In this document: positions 1-7,910 of the stretch, piece after piece
Position numbering within the stretch: the first letter of the stretch is position 1
Layout: the number at the start of each line of letters is the position of its first letter
NCBI RefSeq assembly: GCF_015554145.1
Contig: NZ_JADNHZ010000001.1
Span: 124,001-188,000 of the forward strand
Direction of reading: 5' to 3'
Source of the DNA: Collinsella aerofaciens
GTDB lineage: Bacteria > Actinomycetota > Coriobacteriia > Coriobacteriales > Coriobacteriaceae
Length of the DNA stretch: 64,000 bases
Program-made: the position numbers and the translations under genes
Notes under the pieces: generated by a model
The model's input: only the letters and a program-made list of their open reading frames with translations
Told to the model about the DNA's origin: nothing
The model's database searches: none

Positions 1-203
1 CCCTCTACCTGCGTTTTTAATTTCACAATCTTTGTCACGGTCGAGGGTGTGGTAGCAAACGTAGCAGATAGGCCCGTTTTGTGGCATACGACCCGTTCAA
101 GCCCAATCTCGAAAGCTAAAGAGAGCCTCTCATCCACGCCTGTGAGCGAAAACCAAATAGAATGAAAGGCAAATGGAAAGCCCGTTTGACGAGCGGAGGA
201 CAT

Positions 204-524
204 ATGCGCGACGTAGCCGAAAGCGACTGGAAGCTGTTTAAGAAAATGCTTCCTCAATGGCAAGAACGTTATATGGAAAAGCTCATCGGCCAGTACGTTG
301 AGATACTGAACGGCGACAGTGAAGCGTCCAGTAGATTTTGGGCACTAGAAGAGCGCCTCAATAGAGACAAGCTGTCCTCAGGCGTAATTGCAAACGACAT
401 TCGCCGCAGCACAATGCACCGCGAGATAGCCAATTTGCTTATCGACAGCGTGATCACCCTTGACGACCTTGACGGTTTTACCGAGGACATTAAGAGCTAT
501 GCGCAACACTGGATTGGCCAGTAA
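204..524 (+). CDS. small hypothetical protein (106 aa)
   Basis: A soluble, charged, mostly helical protein; I do not recognise a family with certainty. The ATG at 204 is preferred because GGAGG lies just upstream (195-199); an in-frame ATG at 162 has no ribosome binding site and would add 14 residues. The sequence includes WKLFKKMLPQWQERYMEKLI and a C-terminal helical stretch ending in HWIGQ, with no signal peptide, membrane segment or cysteine motif. Similar short proteins are common next to transporter genes in gut Firmicutes and Actinobacteria, but no function can be given from sequence. It converges on the ABC permease gene, with a terminator hairpin between them. Confidence 0.65.
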   Translation: MRDVAESDWKLFKKMLPQWQERYMEKLIGQYVEILNGDSEASSRFWALEERLNRDKLSSGVIANDIRRSTMHREIANLLIDSVITLDDLDGFTEDIKSYAQHWIGQ

Positions 525-555
525 GAGCACTGAACGACAGACATCCCCAGCAAAA

Positions 556-601
556 CGGGGCAAACGCCGGGCCACCTAATGGTTGTCCGGCGTTTGCCCC
601 G
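556..601 (-). terminator. intrinsic terminator of the ABC permease operon
   Basis: Perfect 15-bp arms (556-570 and 587-601, GGGGCAAACGCCGG core) with a 16-nt loop. On the minus strand the stem is followed by TTTTGC, so it can end transcription of the ABC permease gene. It lies between convergent genes. Confidence 0.75.
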
Positions 602-605
602 ATAA

Positions 606-642
606 AACCTGCCAAAATAAACCTGTCCCTTTTTGGCAGGTT
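606..642 (-). repeat. P3 hairpin repeat, copy 1
   Basis: Perfect 12-bp arms AACCTGCCAAAA / TTTTGGCAGGTT around a 13-nt loop that reads AGGGACAGGTTTA on the minus strand. The arm overlaps the TAA stop of the permease gene. The same element recurs at 4162-4198, 43409-43445 and, degraded, at 29224-29260 and 35384-35410. Confidence 0.85.
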
Positions 643-3406
643 ACTCGGCGCTCTTGAGGGCGCCGACCATGTCGATCTTGTTGAGGGTACGGTTGGTGGC
701 GAGGTTGACGATAAACGTAAAGCCAAATGCCAGCAGAACGGACAGCACATAGCTCAGCGGCTCGACCTCGACGTCAAAGTACAGCGACGGCATCTGCAAA
801 ATGTAGGTAAAGCTCTCGGCCAGCAAGCCGCCCAGCGGCACGCCCAGCGCAGCGCCGATCGCTGTGAGGATCAACGTCTCCTTGTTGACGTAGTGATGCA
901 CCTCGCCACGGCGGAAGCCCAGCACCTTGATGGTCGCCAGCTCGCGTTCGCGCTCCGAAATATTCGTATTAGACAGCGTAAACACCACCACAAACGACAG
1001 GCACGCCGCCATAAAGGTCACAAGCACCACGACCGAGTTGATGATGGTGAAGTTGGCCTCATAATTCTCCCAATGCTCGGACGTACTCGAAATCGTAAGC
1101 CAACCGTCACTCTTAAGATTCTTGCTAAACGCAATCTGGTCGGCCGACGAACCCTTAAGCAGCACAAAGACGCCGTTAAGGCGTGCACTTCGACCGAACG
1201 CGCGCTCATAGGTGCCCTGCGTCATGTAAAGCGTGTTGCCCAGATAGTTGAGCGAGATGTCGCTGACTTTGACCTTGGCAACATTGAGCGACGAATCCTG
1301 GACGTGTGCCGTATCGCCCGGCTTGATCCCCAGCACCAGCTGAGAGCTCTTGCTCAAATACACGTCTCCGTCACGCAGGGCGAGCGGTTCTTTGGACTCA
1401 TCCTCCAGGCGCACGTAATCGCCCAAGTCACCCGTGCGGTCGTCGGGAATCACGATGAGCTGCACGGTCTCGCTCTTGCCGCCAAACGTAAAGGTGACGT
1501 TGTCGGTCATAATCGGCAGGATCGAGGTCACCGTCACGTTGGAATCATTGGCCGTGCTGCGCTCATCCAATGCCGCGCACGTCTGCGAAAAATCGTCGGG
1601 ATTGGCGACCGCCAGCAAGTCATAGCGCGTGATATGCCCGTACTGTTTGGGCGAAAGCGCCACCGACGTGTCGCGAATTCCCATACCGCAAATCACGAGC
1701 GCCGTGCAGCCGGCGATACCGAAGGTGGTCATAAAGGCGCGCTTTTTGTAGCGGAACAGGTTACGTGCTGCCACCTTGTTCAAGAAGCCCATGCGGCGCC
1801 AAATAAAGCCGATGCGCTCGAGCAGAATGCGTGAGCCGGCGCGCGGCGCCTTGGGACGCATGAGCGAAGCCGGCGTCTCGGCCATCTCGTGGCGGCAGGC
1901 GATAATCGTAGCGCCCACCACGCCCACGGCAAACAGCGCCACCGAGACAATCGAGGACACGATATCGTACGAAAGCAACATCTGGGGCAGCGAGTACATG
2001 TCGTCGAACACCGTAAACAGGAACAGCGGCAGGCCCACAAATCCGATGATATTGCCGAGCACGCCACCGATCAGACACGCCCACAGCGAGTAGTCCACAT
2101 ATTTGGACAGGATACGCCCGCGCGAATAGCCGAGCGCCTTGTACAGGCCAATGAGCGTGCGCTCCTCCTCGACCATGCGCGTGGCGGTGGTGAGGCTGAT
2201 GAGCACGGCGACGATAAAGAAGATGAACGGGAACACCGTGGCGATGGCCTCGATCGAAGAACTATCGCTCTCGACGCTCGAGTAGCTTGCGATATTGCCG
2301 CGGTCCTGGATGTACCAGGTGCATTCGCCCAGGTCAGAGAGCTCGGCGCGGGCATCGGCAAACTGCTGGTCGGCGGCGGCGCGGCGCTGGTCCAGGTCGG
2401 CTTGCGCCTGCGCACGCTCGTCGCTGCCCTCGGCCATGCGATTGATGTTGTCCTGCTCGATCCCAAAGACCATATTCGCCTGACGCTCAGCCGCGTCCAA
2501 GCTCGCCGGTGTGTCGACCGTCAGCTCCTGAGCGCGCGCCTTCTCACGTCCCTCGCGGATCTTCTCGATATTGCCCTTGACCTCATTGATCTTTGCCGAG
2601 TAGGCATCCGAATAGGAGTTGAGGCTCTTGGCTCCCTCGACGACCACGTGGACAGCGGAGTAGGAAGAAGATGTCGCGGCATCCTCGCTCACGTAGAACT
2701 TGTAGTCCGCAGTCGAAGCAGCGCGAAAGGCGTTGACTGTCGAGTCGGAGCTCACATCAGTGGGATCGAGGACCTCAGCCGTAATGGTGTAGTCCCCATC
2801 GGCAAACTGGTCCTTGGCGCTTTGGTTCGACGAGCTCGCATCGTTGGCGGCAAAGCTCACCGTATCGCCGATTTTCTTGCCCGAAGCCTTCAAAAAACGT
2901 GAGGTCACTGCCACTTCGCCCGAAGTCTCGGGCAGCTCGCCGCGTACTAGCACCGGTTGGTCAATATTCTCTTTGGAGAGGCTCTGTACGACGACACGCT
3001 CGCGCGTCGTATCCACGGCGGTATAGGCGGTCTCGGTATAGATGCCCTCGGCCGTCTCGACGCCATCGACCTCTTGGATCGCGGCAAGATCGTCATCGGT
3101 CAGACCATAGGTCGACTGCACGTTGATGTCATAGACATTCTGCTGGTCAAAATAGGCGTCGACCGAATCACACAGGTCCTCGCAGCCCGCCTTAAGGCCG
3201 CACATCACGCTCACGCCAAGCGCGGTGATCACGACGATAGACAAGAAGCGTTTGAGGCTGCCGCGAATCGTGCGGTAGATGCCACGGCGAAAAACCGTCG
3301 GCACCATATCGTTTGAGCTTTGGGCGGTGCGGTAGGTCGTAAAATCCTGCTCGCGCTCCGTGCTCTGCGCGTCGCGGCGTTGGCTGTTTTGGCGGTCCTG
3401 ATTCAT
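641..3406 (-). CDS. ABC transporter permease, MacB/FtsX type
   Basis: A 921-residue membrane protein with two FtsX-like permease domains, twice the size of a simple MacB permease. A membrane segment near residue 45-65 is followed by a large extracytoplasmic region (about 70-390) containing a coiled coil rich in Glu, Ala and Arg. Three membrane segments follow (EAIATVFPFIFFIVAVLIS onward), then a second transmembrane-extracytoplasmic-transmembrane unit, with the FtsX-type cytoplasmic loop ERERELATIKVLGFRRGEV near residue 825. It pairs with the ATPase gene just upstream, and the likely ATG at 3406 lies 5 nt after the ATPase stop. A GTG at 3418 overlapping that stop is also possible. Such pairs export lipids, peptides or antimicrobials; the substrate is unknown. 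Confidence 0.9.
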   Translation of the reverse strand: MNQDRQNSQRRDAQSTEREQDFTTYRTAQSSNDMVPTVFRRGIYRTIRGSLKRFLSIVVITALGVSVMCGLKAGCEDLCDSVDAYFDQQNVYDINVQSTYGLTDDDLAAIQEVDGVETAEGIYTETAYTAVDTTRERVVVQSLSKENIDQPVLVRGELPETSGEVAVTSRFLKASGKKIGDTVSFAANDASSSNQSAKDQFADGDYTITAEVLDPTDVSSDSTVNAFRAASTADYKFYVSEDAATSSSYSAVHVVVEGAKSLNSYSDAYSAKINEVKGNIEKIREGREKARAQELTVDTPASLDAAERQANMVFGIEQDNINRMAEGSDERAQAQADLDQRRAAADQQFADARAELSDLGECTWYIQDRGNIASYSSVESDSSSIEAIATVFPFIFFIVAVLISLTTATRMVEEERTLIGLYKALGYSRGRILSKYVDYSLWACLIGGVLGNIIGFVGLPLFLFTVFDDMYSLPQMLLSYDIVSSIVSVALFAVGVVGATIIACRHEMAETPASLMRPKAPRAGSRILLERIGFIWRRMGFLNKVAARNLFRYKKRAFMTTFGIAGCTALVICGMGIRDTSVALSPKQYGHITRYDLLAVANPDDFSQTCAALDERSTANDSNVTVTSILPIMTDNVTFTFGGKSETVQLIVIPDDRTGDLGDYVRLEDESKEPLALRDGDVYLSKSSQLVLGIKPGDTAHVQDSSLNVAKVKVSDISLNYLGNTLYMTQGTYERAFGRSARLNGVFVLLKGSSADQIAFSKNLKSDGWLTISSTSEHWENYEANFTIINSVVVLVTFMAACLSFVVVFTLSNTNISERERELATIKVLGFRRGEVHHYVNKETLILTAIGAALGVPLGGLLAESFTYILQMPSLYFDVEVEPLSYVLSVLLAFGFTFIVNLATNRTLNKIDMVGALKSAE

Positions 3407-3411
3407 GGGCG

Positions 3412-4113
3412 CTACCACTCGATCGTCTCGATAGGCACAGGATTTTGCTGGACCGTCTCGCTCTCCACGCGGCCGCTCTTAAAGCGGATCAGGCGATCGG
3501 CCATGGGCGCCAGCGCAGAGTTGTGGGTGATGATGATGACCGTAATGCCTTGCTTGCGGCAAGTGTCCTGTAGCAGCTGCAAGATCTGCTTGCCGGTTTT
3601 GTAGTCGAGTGCACCCGTAGGCTCGTCGCACAAAAGCAGCTTGGGGTTCTTAGCCAGCGCGCGGGCGATGGATACGCGCTGCTGCTCGCCGCCCGAAAGC
3701 TGCGCCGGAAAGTTAGCGAGGCGGTCGCCCAGGCCAACCTGGCGAAGCGTTTGCTCGGCATCGAGCGAATCGGGACAGATCTGCGCCGCGAGTTCGACGT
3801 TCTCAAGCGCCGTCAGGTTAGGGACCAGATTGTAGAACTGAAAGACAAAGCCGACGTCAGCGCGACGGTATTCCACAAGCTGAGCCTCGTTGGCAGAGCT
3901 CACGTCACGCCCGTCCACCGTCACGGTGCCAGAAGTTGCCGTGTCCATGCCGCCCAGAATGTTGAGGGCCGTGGTCTTGCCGGCACCCGAAGCACCCAAA
4001 ATGATGGCGAGCTCGCCGCGCTCGACCGTAAAGCTCGCGCCGTCGAGCGCGTGGATGCGGGCATCGCCCTCGCCGTATGCCTTGATGACGTCTTTGAATT
4101 CGATATAGGCCAT
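3412..4113 (-). CDS. ABC transporter ATP-binding protein, MacB/LolD type
   Basis: A 233-residue nucleotide-binding subunit that powers the permease encoded directly downstream. All motifs are intact: Walker [10 protein letters not shown] near residue 40, Q-loop FQFYN, signature LSGGEQQR, Walker [13 protein letters not shown] with the catalytic Glu, and the switch His in IITHN. The length is normal for the MacB/LolD/FtsE family. It is the first gene of a two-gene operon. The 271-bp spacer upstream separates it from the divergent GyrI-like gene and holds a P3 hairpin. Substrate not predictable. Confidence 0.93.
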   Translation of the reverse strand: MAYIEFKDVIKAYGEGDARIHALDGASFTVERGELAIILGASGAGKTTALNILGGMDTATSGTVTVDGRDVSSANEAQLVEYRRADVGFVFQFYNLVPNLTALENVELAAQICPDSLDAEQTLRQVGLGDRLANFPAQLSGGEQQRVSIARALAKNPKLLLCDEPTGALDYKTGKQILQLLQDTCRKQGITVIIITHNSALAPMADRLIRFKSGRVESETVQQNPVPIETIEW

Positions 4114-4161
4114 CGATTAATTCCCATCTGGTCGGATAACTCTTTAGTATTACCCATTTCC

Positions 4162-4198
4162 CACCTACCAAAAAGGGACAGGTTTATTTTGGCAGGTT
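4162..4198 (+). repeat. P3 hairpin repeat, copy 2
   Basis: Arms CCTACCAAAA / TTTTGGCAGG with one mismatch around the 13-nt loop AGGGACAGGTTTA (4174-4186). Here it lies between divergent genes rather than after a stop codon, which argues that not every copy is a terminator. Confidence 0.8.
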
Positions 4199-4384
4199 TT
4201 ATATGGGGAAACGGCAGCTATAGATAGGGCGCCGGGGAGGCCGAGAAATCATCAACGGGGTCAGGCCGACCGCCAAACACAACGCACGCATCTCAATCTG
4301 TCAGCCAAATCATTCGAACAGCTGTTCGTTTCTATGATATGATTCAACTATCTAAGCAGGCCAATACGCAGAAAGGCGGCCAAC

Positions 4385-5023
4385 ATGGCGTTCGACTTTA
4401 AGAAGGAATGCAAGGAGCTCTACAAACCTGCAAGCAAGCCGAGCATCGTAACAGTCCCGCCTATGAGCTACGTTGCCGTTCGCGGAAAGGGCGACCCAAA
4501 TACCGAAGGTGGCGAGTATCAAAACGCCCTGCCGCTACTTTACGGCATCGCCTATACCGTCAAGATGTCGAAGAAAGGCTCAAGGAGTATCGAGGGCTAT
4601 TTCGACTTTGTGGTACCGCCGCTCGAGGGTTTCTGGTGGCAAGAGTCCCCGAGCGGCGACATCGATTATGTACACAAGGACAATTTCAACTTTATCTCGT
4701 GCATCCGCCTGCCTGATTTCGTCACCCGAGATGACTTTGACTGGGCAGTCGCGGAAGCCGCGACCAAAAAGAACCTGGACTTTTCCGCCGTCGAACTGCT
4801 TAAAGTTGACGAGGGTCTCTGCGTTCAATGCATGCACACCGGGCCCTACGACAACGAACCGGCGACCGTAGACGCTATGCATGAATACACGACCGAGCTG
4901 GGCTATGTTCCCGACTTCTCAGACACCCGTTTACATCACGAAATCTATCTCTCCGATCCACGCAAATGCGCACCGGAGAAACTTAAGACCGTGGTTCGTC
5001 ATCCTATCAAGCGCGCTGAATAG
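4385..5023 (+). CDS. GyrI-like small-molecule-binding domain protein
   Basis: A 212-residue soluble protein of the GyrI/SbmC-like family: the N-terminal half carries the strand-rich motif SIVTVPPMSYVAVRGKGDPN and the second half repeats the fold (QCMHTGPYDNEPATVDAMHEY). Family members bind hydrophobic or cationic small molecules; some protect gyrase or act as stand-alone effector domains, and some hydrolyse cyclopropanoid toxins. AAAGG upstream supports the ATG at 4385. No DNA-binding domain is attached, so it is not itself a regulator. It is transcribed alone, divergent from the ABC exporter, so a link to drug binding is only a guess. Confidence 0.8.
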   Translation: MAFDFKKECKELYKPASKPSIVTVPPMSYVAVRGKGDPNTEGGEYQNALPLLYGIAYTVKMSKKGSRSIEGYFDFVVPPLEGFWWQESPSGDIDYVHKDNFNFISCIRLPDFVTRDDFDWAVAEAATKKNLDFSAVELLKVDEGLCVQCMHTGPYDNEPATVDAMHEYTTELGYVPDFSDTRLHHEIYLSDPRKCAPEKLKTVVRHPIKRAE

Positions 5024-5193
5024 CGTGGGGCGTCATTTCACTCGCTAGGTTTTAAGCCAGCCAACCAGCCGCCTCCTAGGCCGTCCGGTAATTATCTTGA
5101 CGCGGCCCGTCGCATCTTATAAGTTTGTTTTGCTAAAGCTGGAAAGCCTCTCAACGATGCGCAACTCCAGCTCTTTTTCTATCAAGAGAGCAA

Positions 5194-6444
5194 GTGTCGG
5201 AAAGCAAAATGTCAGAAAGCAGCGCTTCGAGCAGAATCAAACGCCTGGTCAACACCTACAGCGGTCTCGTGCTCATGGGCGCCGTCGGAATCCCTATCGG
5301 CGTTATCGTTGGCGCCATCTGCGCCCTTTTTGGTCGTGTGCTCCTGGCAATCGGCGCCTTCCGGGACGCGCACGTCGCACTGCTCCTTCCCTTTCTCGCC
5401 CTCGCGGGTCTGGCCATCGTATTTGCCTACCTCACCTGGGGCAAAGGCACCGATCGGGGCATGAGCTTAGTATTCGACGTAGGTCACGGGCGTGAAGACG
5501 CCATCTCCCCGCGTCTCGTGCCGCTCATTATGCTGAGCACGTGGGGGACGCATCTCTTTGGCGGTAGTGCGGGACGCGAGGGCGTAGCGGTGCAGATCGG
5601 CGCCACCGTCTCGTATTGGATCGGCCGACGTCTACCTTTCCGAGACCCCGGCAACACGTTTTTGCTTATCGGCATGGCCGCTGGCTTTGCCGGACTCTTT
5701 CGAACGCCGCTCGCCGCCACGGTCTTTGCTATCGAGGTGCTGGTCGCCGGACGCATTGAATACCGCGCGTTGTTCCCCGCGCTTACGGCTTCGCTTGCCG
5801 CAAGCATGACCTCGGGCGCCCTGGGGCTCGAGAAGTTCGAGGTCGCCGTTACCGCCTCGTATGCGCTCGACCTCCCCGGTCTTGGACGGCTGGCGCTGCT
5901 GGGTATCGCGTTTGGCATGGTCGGTGGAGCTTTTGCCTGGTGCCTTGCCCATGCCAAGACCCTTGCAGCGCGGCTGCTCCCCAACCCTTACATACGCGTT
6001 GCCGTTATGGGCCTTGCGCTGTCGGCGATTCTGTTCGTGCTGTGGCAGGGGCGATACTGCGGCCTTGGCACCAACCTGATATCGGCGGCGCTCAACGGTG
6101 ACGGCAAGGTCGCCATCATGCCTTGGGACTGGGCGCTCAAATTCACACTCACCATCGCCACGCTTGCCGCGGGTTATCAAGGTGGCGAGGTCACGCCGCT
6201 GTTCTCCATCGGAGCCAGCCTGGGTGTCGTACTCGCCGGGATTCTCGGCATGCCCGTCGAGCTCTGCGCCGCGCTGGGATACGCCGCCGTCTTTGGCAGC
6301 GCCACCAACACGCTACTCGCGCCGATCCTCATTGGCTGCGAGGTCTTTTGTTTCGGTAATCTGCCGGCGTTCTTCATCGTCTGCGTCGTGGCCTACCTGT
6401 TCAACATGGATAAGTCGATCTACGCTCTACAAGAGCGCGCGTAG
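5194..6444 (+). CDS. ClC-family antiporter, probable fluoride type (CLC-F)
   Basis: A 416-residue membrane protein (GTG start at 5194; ATG at 5209 also possible) with the ClC signatures HLFGGSAGREGVAVQIG, AAGFAGLFRTPLAATVFAIE and GGEVTPLFSIGASLG. Canonical chloride ClCs have GSGIP and GREGP; here the first motif is replaced by a Gly-Met pair (KGTDRGMSLVFD) and the second reads GREGV. From what is known of the CLC-F subfamily, these changes mark fluoride/proton antiporters, which protect the cell from fluoride. I looked for a fluoride riboswitch in the 170 bp upstream and did not see one. Transcribed alone, converging on ogt. Confidence 0.85.
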   Translation: MSESKMSESSASSRIKRLVNTYSGLVLMGAVGIPIGVIVGAICALFGRVLLAIGAFRDAHVALLLPFLALAGLAIVFAYLTWGKGTDRGMSLVFDVGHGREDAISPRLVPLIMLSTWGTHLFGGSAGREGVAVQIGATVSYWIGRRLPFRDPGNTFLLIGMAAGFAGLFRTPLAATVFAIEVLVAGRIEYRALFPALTASLAASMTSGALGLEKFEVAVTASYALDLPGLGRLALLGIAFGMVGGAFAWCLAHAKTLAARLLPNPYIRVAVMGLALSAILFVLWQGRYCGLGTNLISAALNGDGKVAIMPWDWALKFTLTIATLAAGYQGGEVTPLFSIGASLGVVLAGILGMPVELCAALGYAAVFGSATNTLLAPILIGCEVFCFGNLPAFFIVCVVAYLFNMDKSIYALQERA

Positions 6445-6503
6445 AAAGATGTCCAAGCAGGTGGTCTCAACCGGAAACGGCATGCCACTCTGAGGCTGTA
6501 TTC

Positions 6504-6549
6504 CGGGATGCGCTTTCCGCTTGGGACGCCATTCGGAAAGCGTGTCCCG
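6504..6549. terminator. hairpin between convergent ClC and ogt genes
   Basis: Arms CGGGATGCGCTTTCCG (6504-6519) and CGGAAAGCGTGTCCCG (6534-6549), 14 of 16 paired, followed on the plus strand by TTCTATT. Its position between convergent genes suits a terminator for the ClC gene. Confidence 0.6.
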
Positions 6550-6588
6550 TTCTATTGCGGCGTCCTAGTTATGCAAAGCGTTCGAGCG

Positions 6589-7167
6589 CTATTCCTCGTA
6601 CGCACCCTCAAGCCGAAGCAGCCACTCCTTGCGGTCGAGGCCACCGGCATATCCGTTGAGCGACCCGTCAGCGGCAACCACGCGATGGCACGGCACGATA
6701 ATCGAAATGGGATTACGCGCAACCGCAGCCCCCACGGCACGCGGGGACACAACGGGAGCCTCATTTCCCGGCACACGATGTCGAGCCGCAACACGCTGGG
6801 CGATTTCGCCATACGTAGCGACATCGCCACGCGGGATAGAAAGCAGCTCAAACCAAACCTCACGCTGAAACGCCGTGCCAATCATATGCAACGGCGGCGT
6901 AAACCGAGGTTCCTGCCCTGCAAAATAAGCATTCAGCCAAGCCCAAGAACGCTCAAGCACCGAAGAAGCCGCGCCATTTGCCGGACTCACCGAAGACATC
7001 CCACCGGTACCGGAAACCGCATCGGCGCCTTCAACGTGCTCCGCATCTTCTTCGAGCAGCGTAGAGCCAAAGTGCTCCTGCCCCTCAAACCAAAGCCCCG
7101 TCAAACCGCGGCCATCAGCGGCAAGCAAGATTTCGCCCAAAGGCGAAGCAAATGTCGTCGTGACCAC
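6589..7167 (-). CDS. ogt: methylated-DNA-[protein]-cysteine S-methyltransferase
   Basis: A 192-residue suicide repair protein that moves the methyl group from O6-methylguanine (or O4-methylthymine) onto its own cysteine. The active-site motif IIVPCHRV is near residue 155, followed by the DNA-binding hairpin region SLNGYAGGLDRKEWLLRLE. The N-terminal domain (MVTTTFASPLGEILLAADGRG) matches Ogt/MGMT proteins. The GTG start at 7167 is preceded by AAAGGAG. There is no Ada-type regulatory domain, so it is the constitutive Ogt form. It is transcribed alone, downstream of a long repeat-rich spacer. Confidence 0.95.
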   Translation of the reverse strand: MVTTTFASPLGEILLAADGRGLTGLWFEGQEHFGSTLLEEDAEHVEGADAVSGTGGMSSVSPANGAASSVLERSWAWLNAYFAGQEPRFTPPLHMIGTAFQREVWFELLSIPRGDVATYGEIAQRVAARHRVPGNEAPVVSPRAVGAAVARNPISIIVPCHRVVAADGSLNGYAGGLDRKEWLLRLEGAYEE

Positions 7168-7325
7168 CGGCGGCTCCTTTCAAAACTCCGCAACATAATA
7201 CCGCGAATTGTGCAGACAACCCCGCAGATACGTCCGGACAGACCCGATTGTCCAAGGGAGGGCGTTTTCCCTCTCAATATCAGCCGACACCGAGTCGCAA
7301 TGCCCAAAACGATGTCCGGCAAAAA

Positions 7326-7507
7326 CGAAGGTGAATGGTTTTCCGAGAAGTGAACGAGTAAAAATAGGGCCCCGAAGCATCCGCATTTTTTGATTGCAAA
7401 ACAGCAGGATTCATGCGATAAAACCGCAGGAAATAGCGACCAAAATATGCCGATGCTTCAAGGGTCCAAAATAGGTCGCTCACATCCCGGGAAACCATTC
7501 ACCTTCG
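7326..7507. repeat. P2 palindrome, copy 1 (182 bp)
   Basis: Outer arms 7326-7345 and 7488-7507 match at 19 of 20 positions (CGAAGGTGAATGGTTT...). An inner arm pair (GAAGCATCCGCATT at 7374 and the complementary stretch ending GATGCTTC at 7459) continues the stem. The tip holds AAAACCGCAGG (7420-7430), the motif shared by the other P2 copies at about 35.5, 43.6 and 62.6 kb. Confidence 0.75.
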
Positions 7508-7518
7508 ATTCGCACCAA

Positions 7519-7674
7519 CCCCAAAGTCACCCAAGGCAGCAGGCGCGACAGCGCCACAGCTGCCGCACGACCCCAAAGTCCCCGCAGGCAGCAGGCGCAA
7601 CGCGCCGCAGCTGCCGGCCGCGCCCCAAAGTCCCCCAAGGCGGCAGGCGCAAAGCGCCGAGGCCGCCGCCGGGA
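7519..7674. repeat. three tandem 52-bp stem-loop units
   Basis: Units begin at 7519, 7571 and 7623, each with CCCCAAAGTC followed by a stem-loop. The stems are GGCAGC...GCTGCC in units 1 and 2 and GGCGGC...GGCCGCC in unit 3, so the base pairs change on both sides and pairing is kept. An inner GGCGC...GCGCC pair is constant. Period is 52 bp, GC-rich. No reading frame crosses the units in a convincing way. Confidence 0.8.
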
Positions 7675-7768
7675 CCAGGGCCCGCAACAGCCACGCGCCC
7701 CCACATCAGCCCAGCGGCCCCAACCAACAACGGCCCCATCGCAGACCGCTCGCAGCAGCGTCGCCGCA

Positions 7769-7898
7769 GGCGGGGGCCGGGCTTAGTTTTCAGAACACTC
7801 CGCAGACCAGTGCGGCGCCTTGTCCGCAGCTCCGAAGGAGCAGGACAAGGCGCCGCACATGGTCGAGGACGTTCTGAAAACTAAGCCCGGCCCCCGCC
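7769..7898 (+). repeat. P1 nested palindrome, copy A
   Basis: Perfect 28-bp outer arms (7769-7796 / 7871-7898), then CTCCGCAG, a 3-bp helix ACC/GGT, a perfect 16-bp inner stem (7810-7825 / 7843-7858) and a small GAA-loop hairpin GCTCCGAAGGAGC. The 3' junction is AT-GGT-CGAGGACG. It ends 12 bp beyond the asd stop codon. The junction sequences are shared with copies B, C and D; the arms are not. Confidence 0.9.
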
Positions 7899-7910
7899 GG
7901 ACAGGTCGCA

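Noticed and set aside
893-2902. Long open frames on the plus strand opposite the ABC permease gene, and similar ones opposite pfl, galK, galT and the ABC exporter
   Set aside because: They are mirror frames of GC-rich genes: they are Arg/His/Leu-biased, have no family resemblance, and the opposite strand encodes clear proteins.
5040-5190. Fluoride riboswitch before the ClC gene
   Set aside because: No stretch matches the conserved core by eye; left as a test for a model search.
7519-7674. CRISPR-like array
   Set aside because: Only three units, no unique spacers, self-complementary throughout, and no cas genes.
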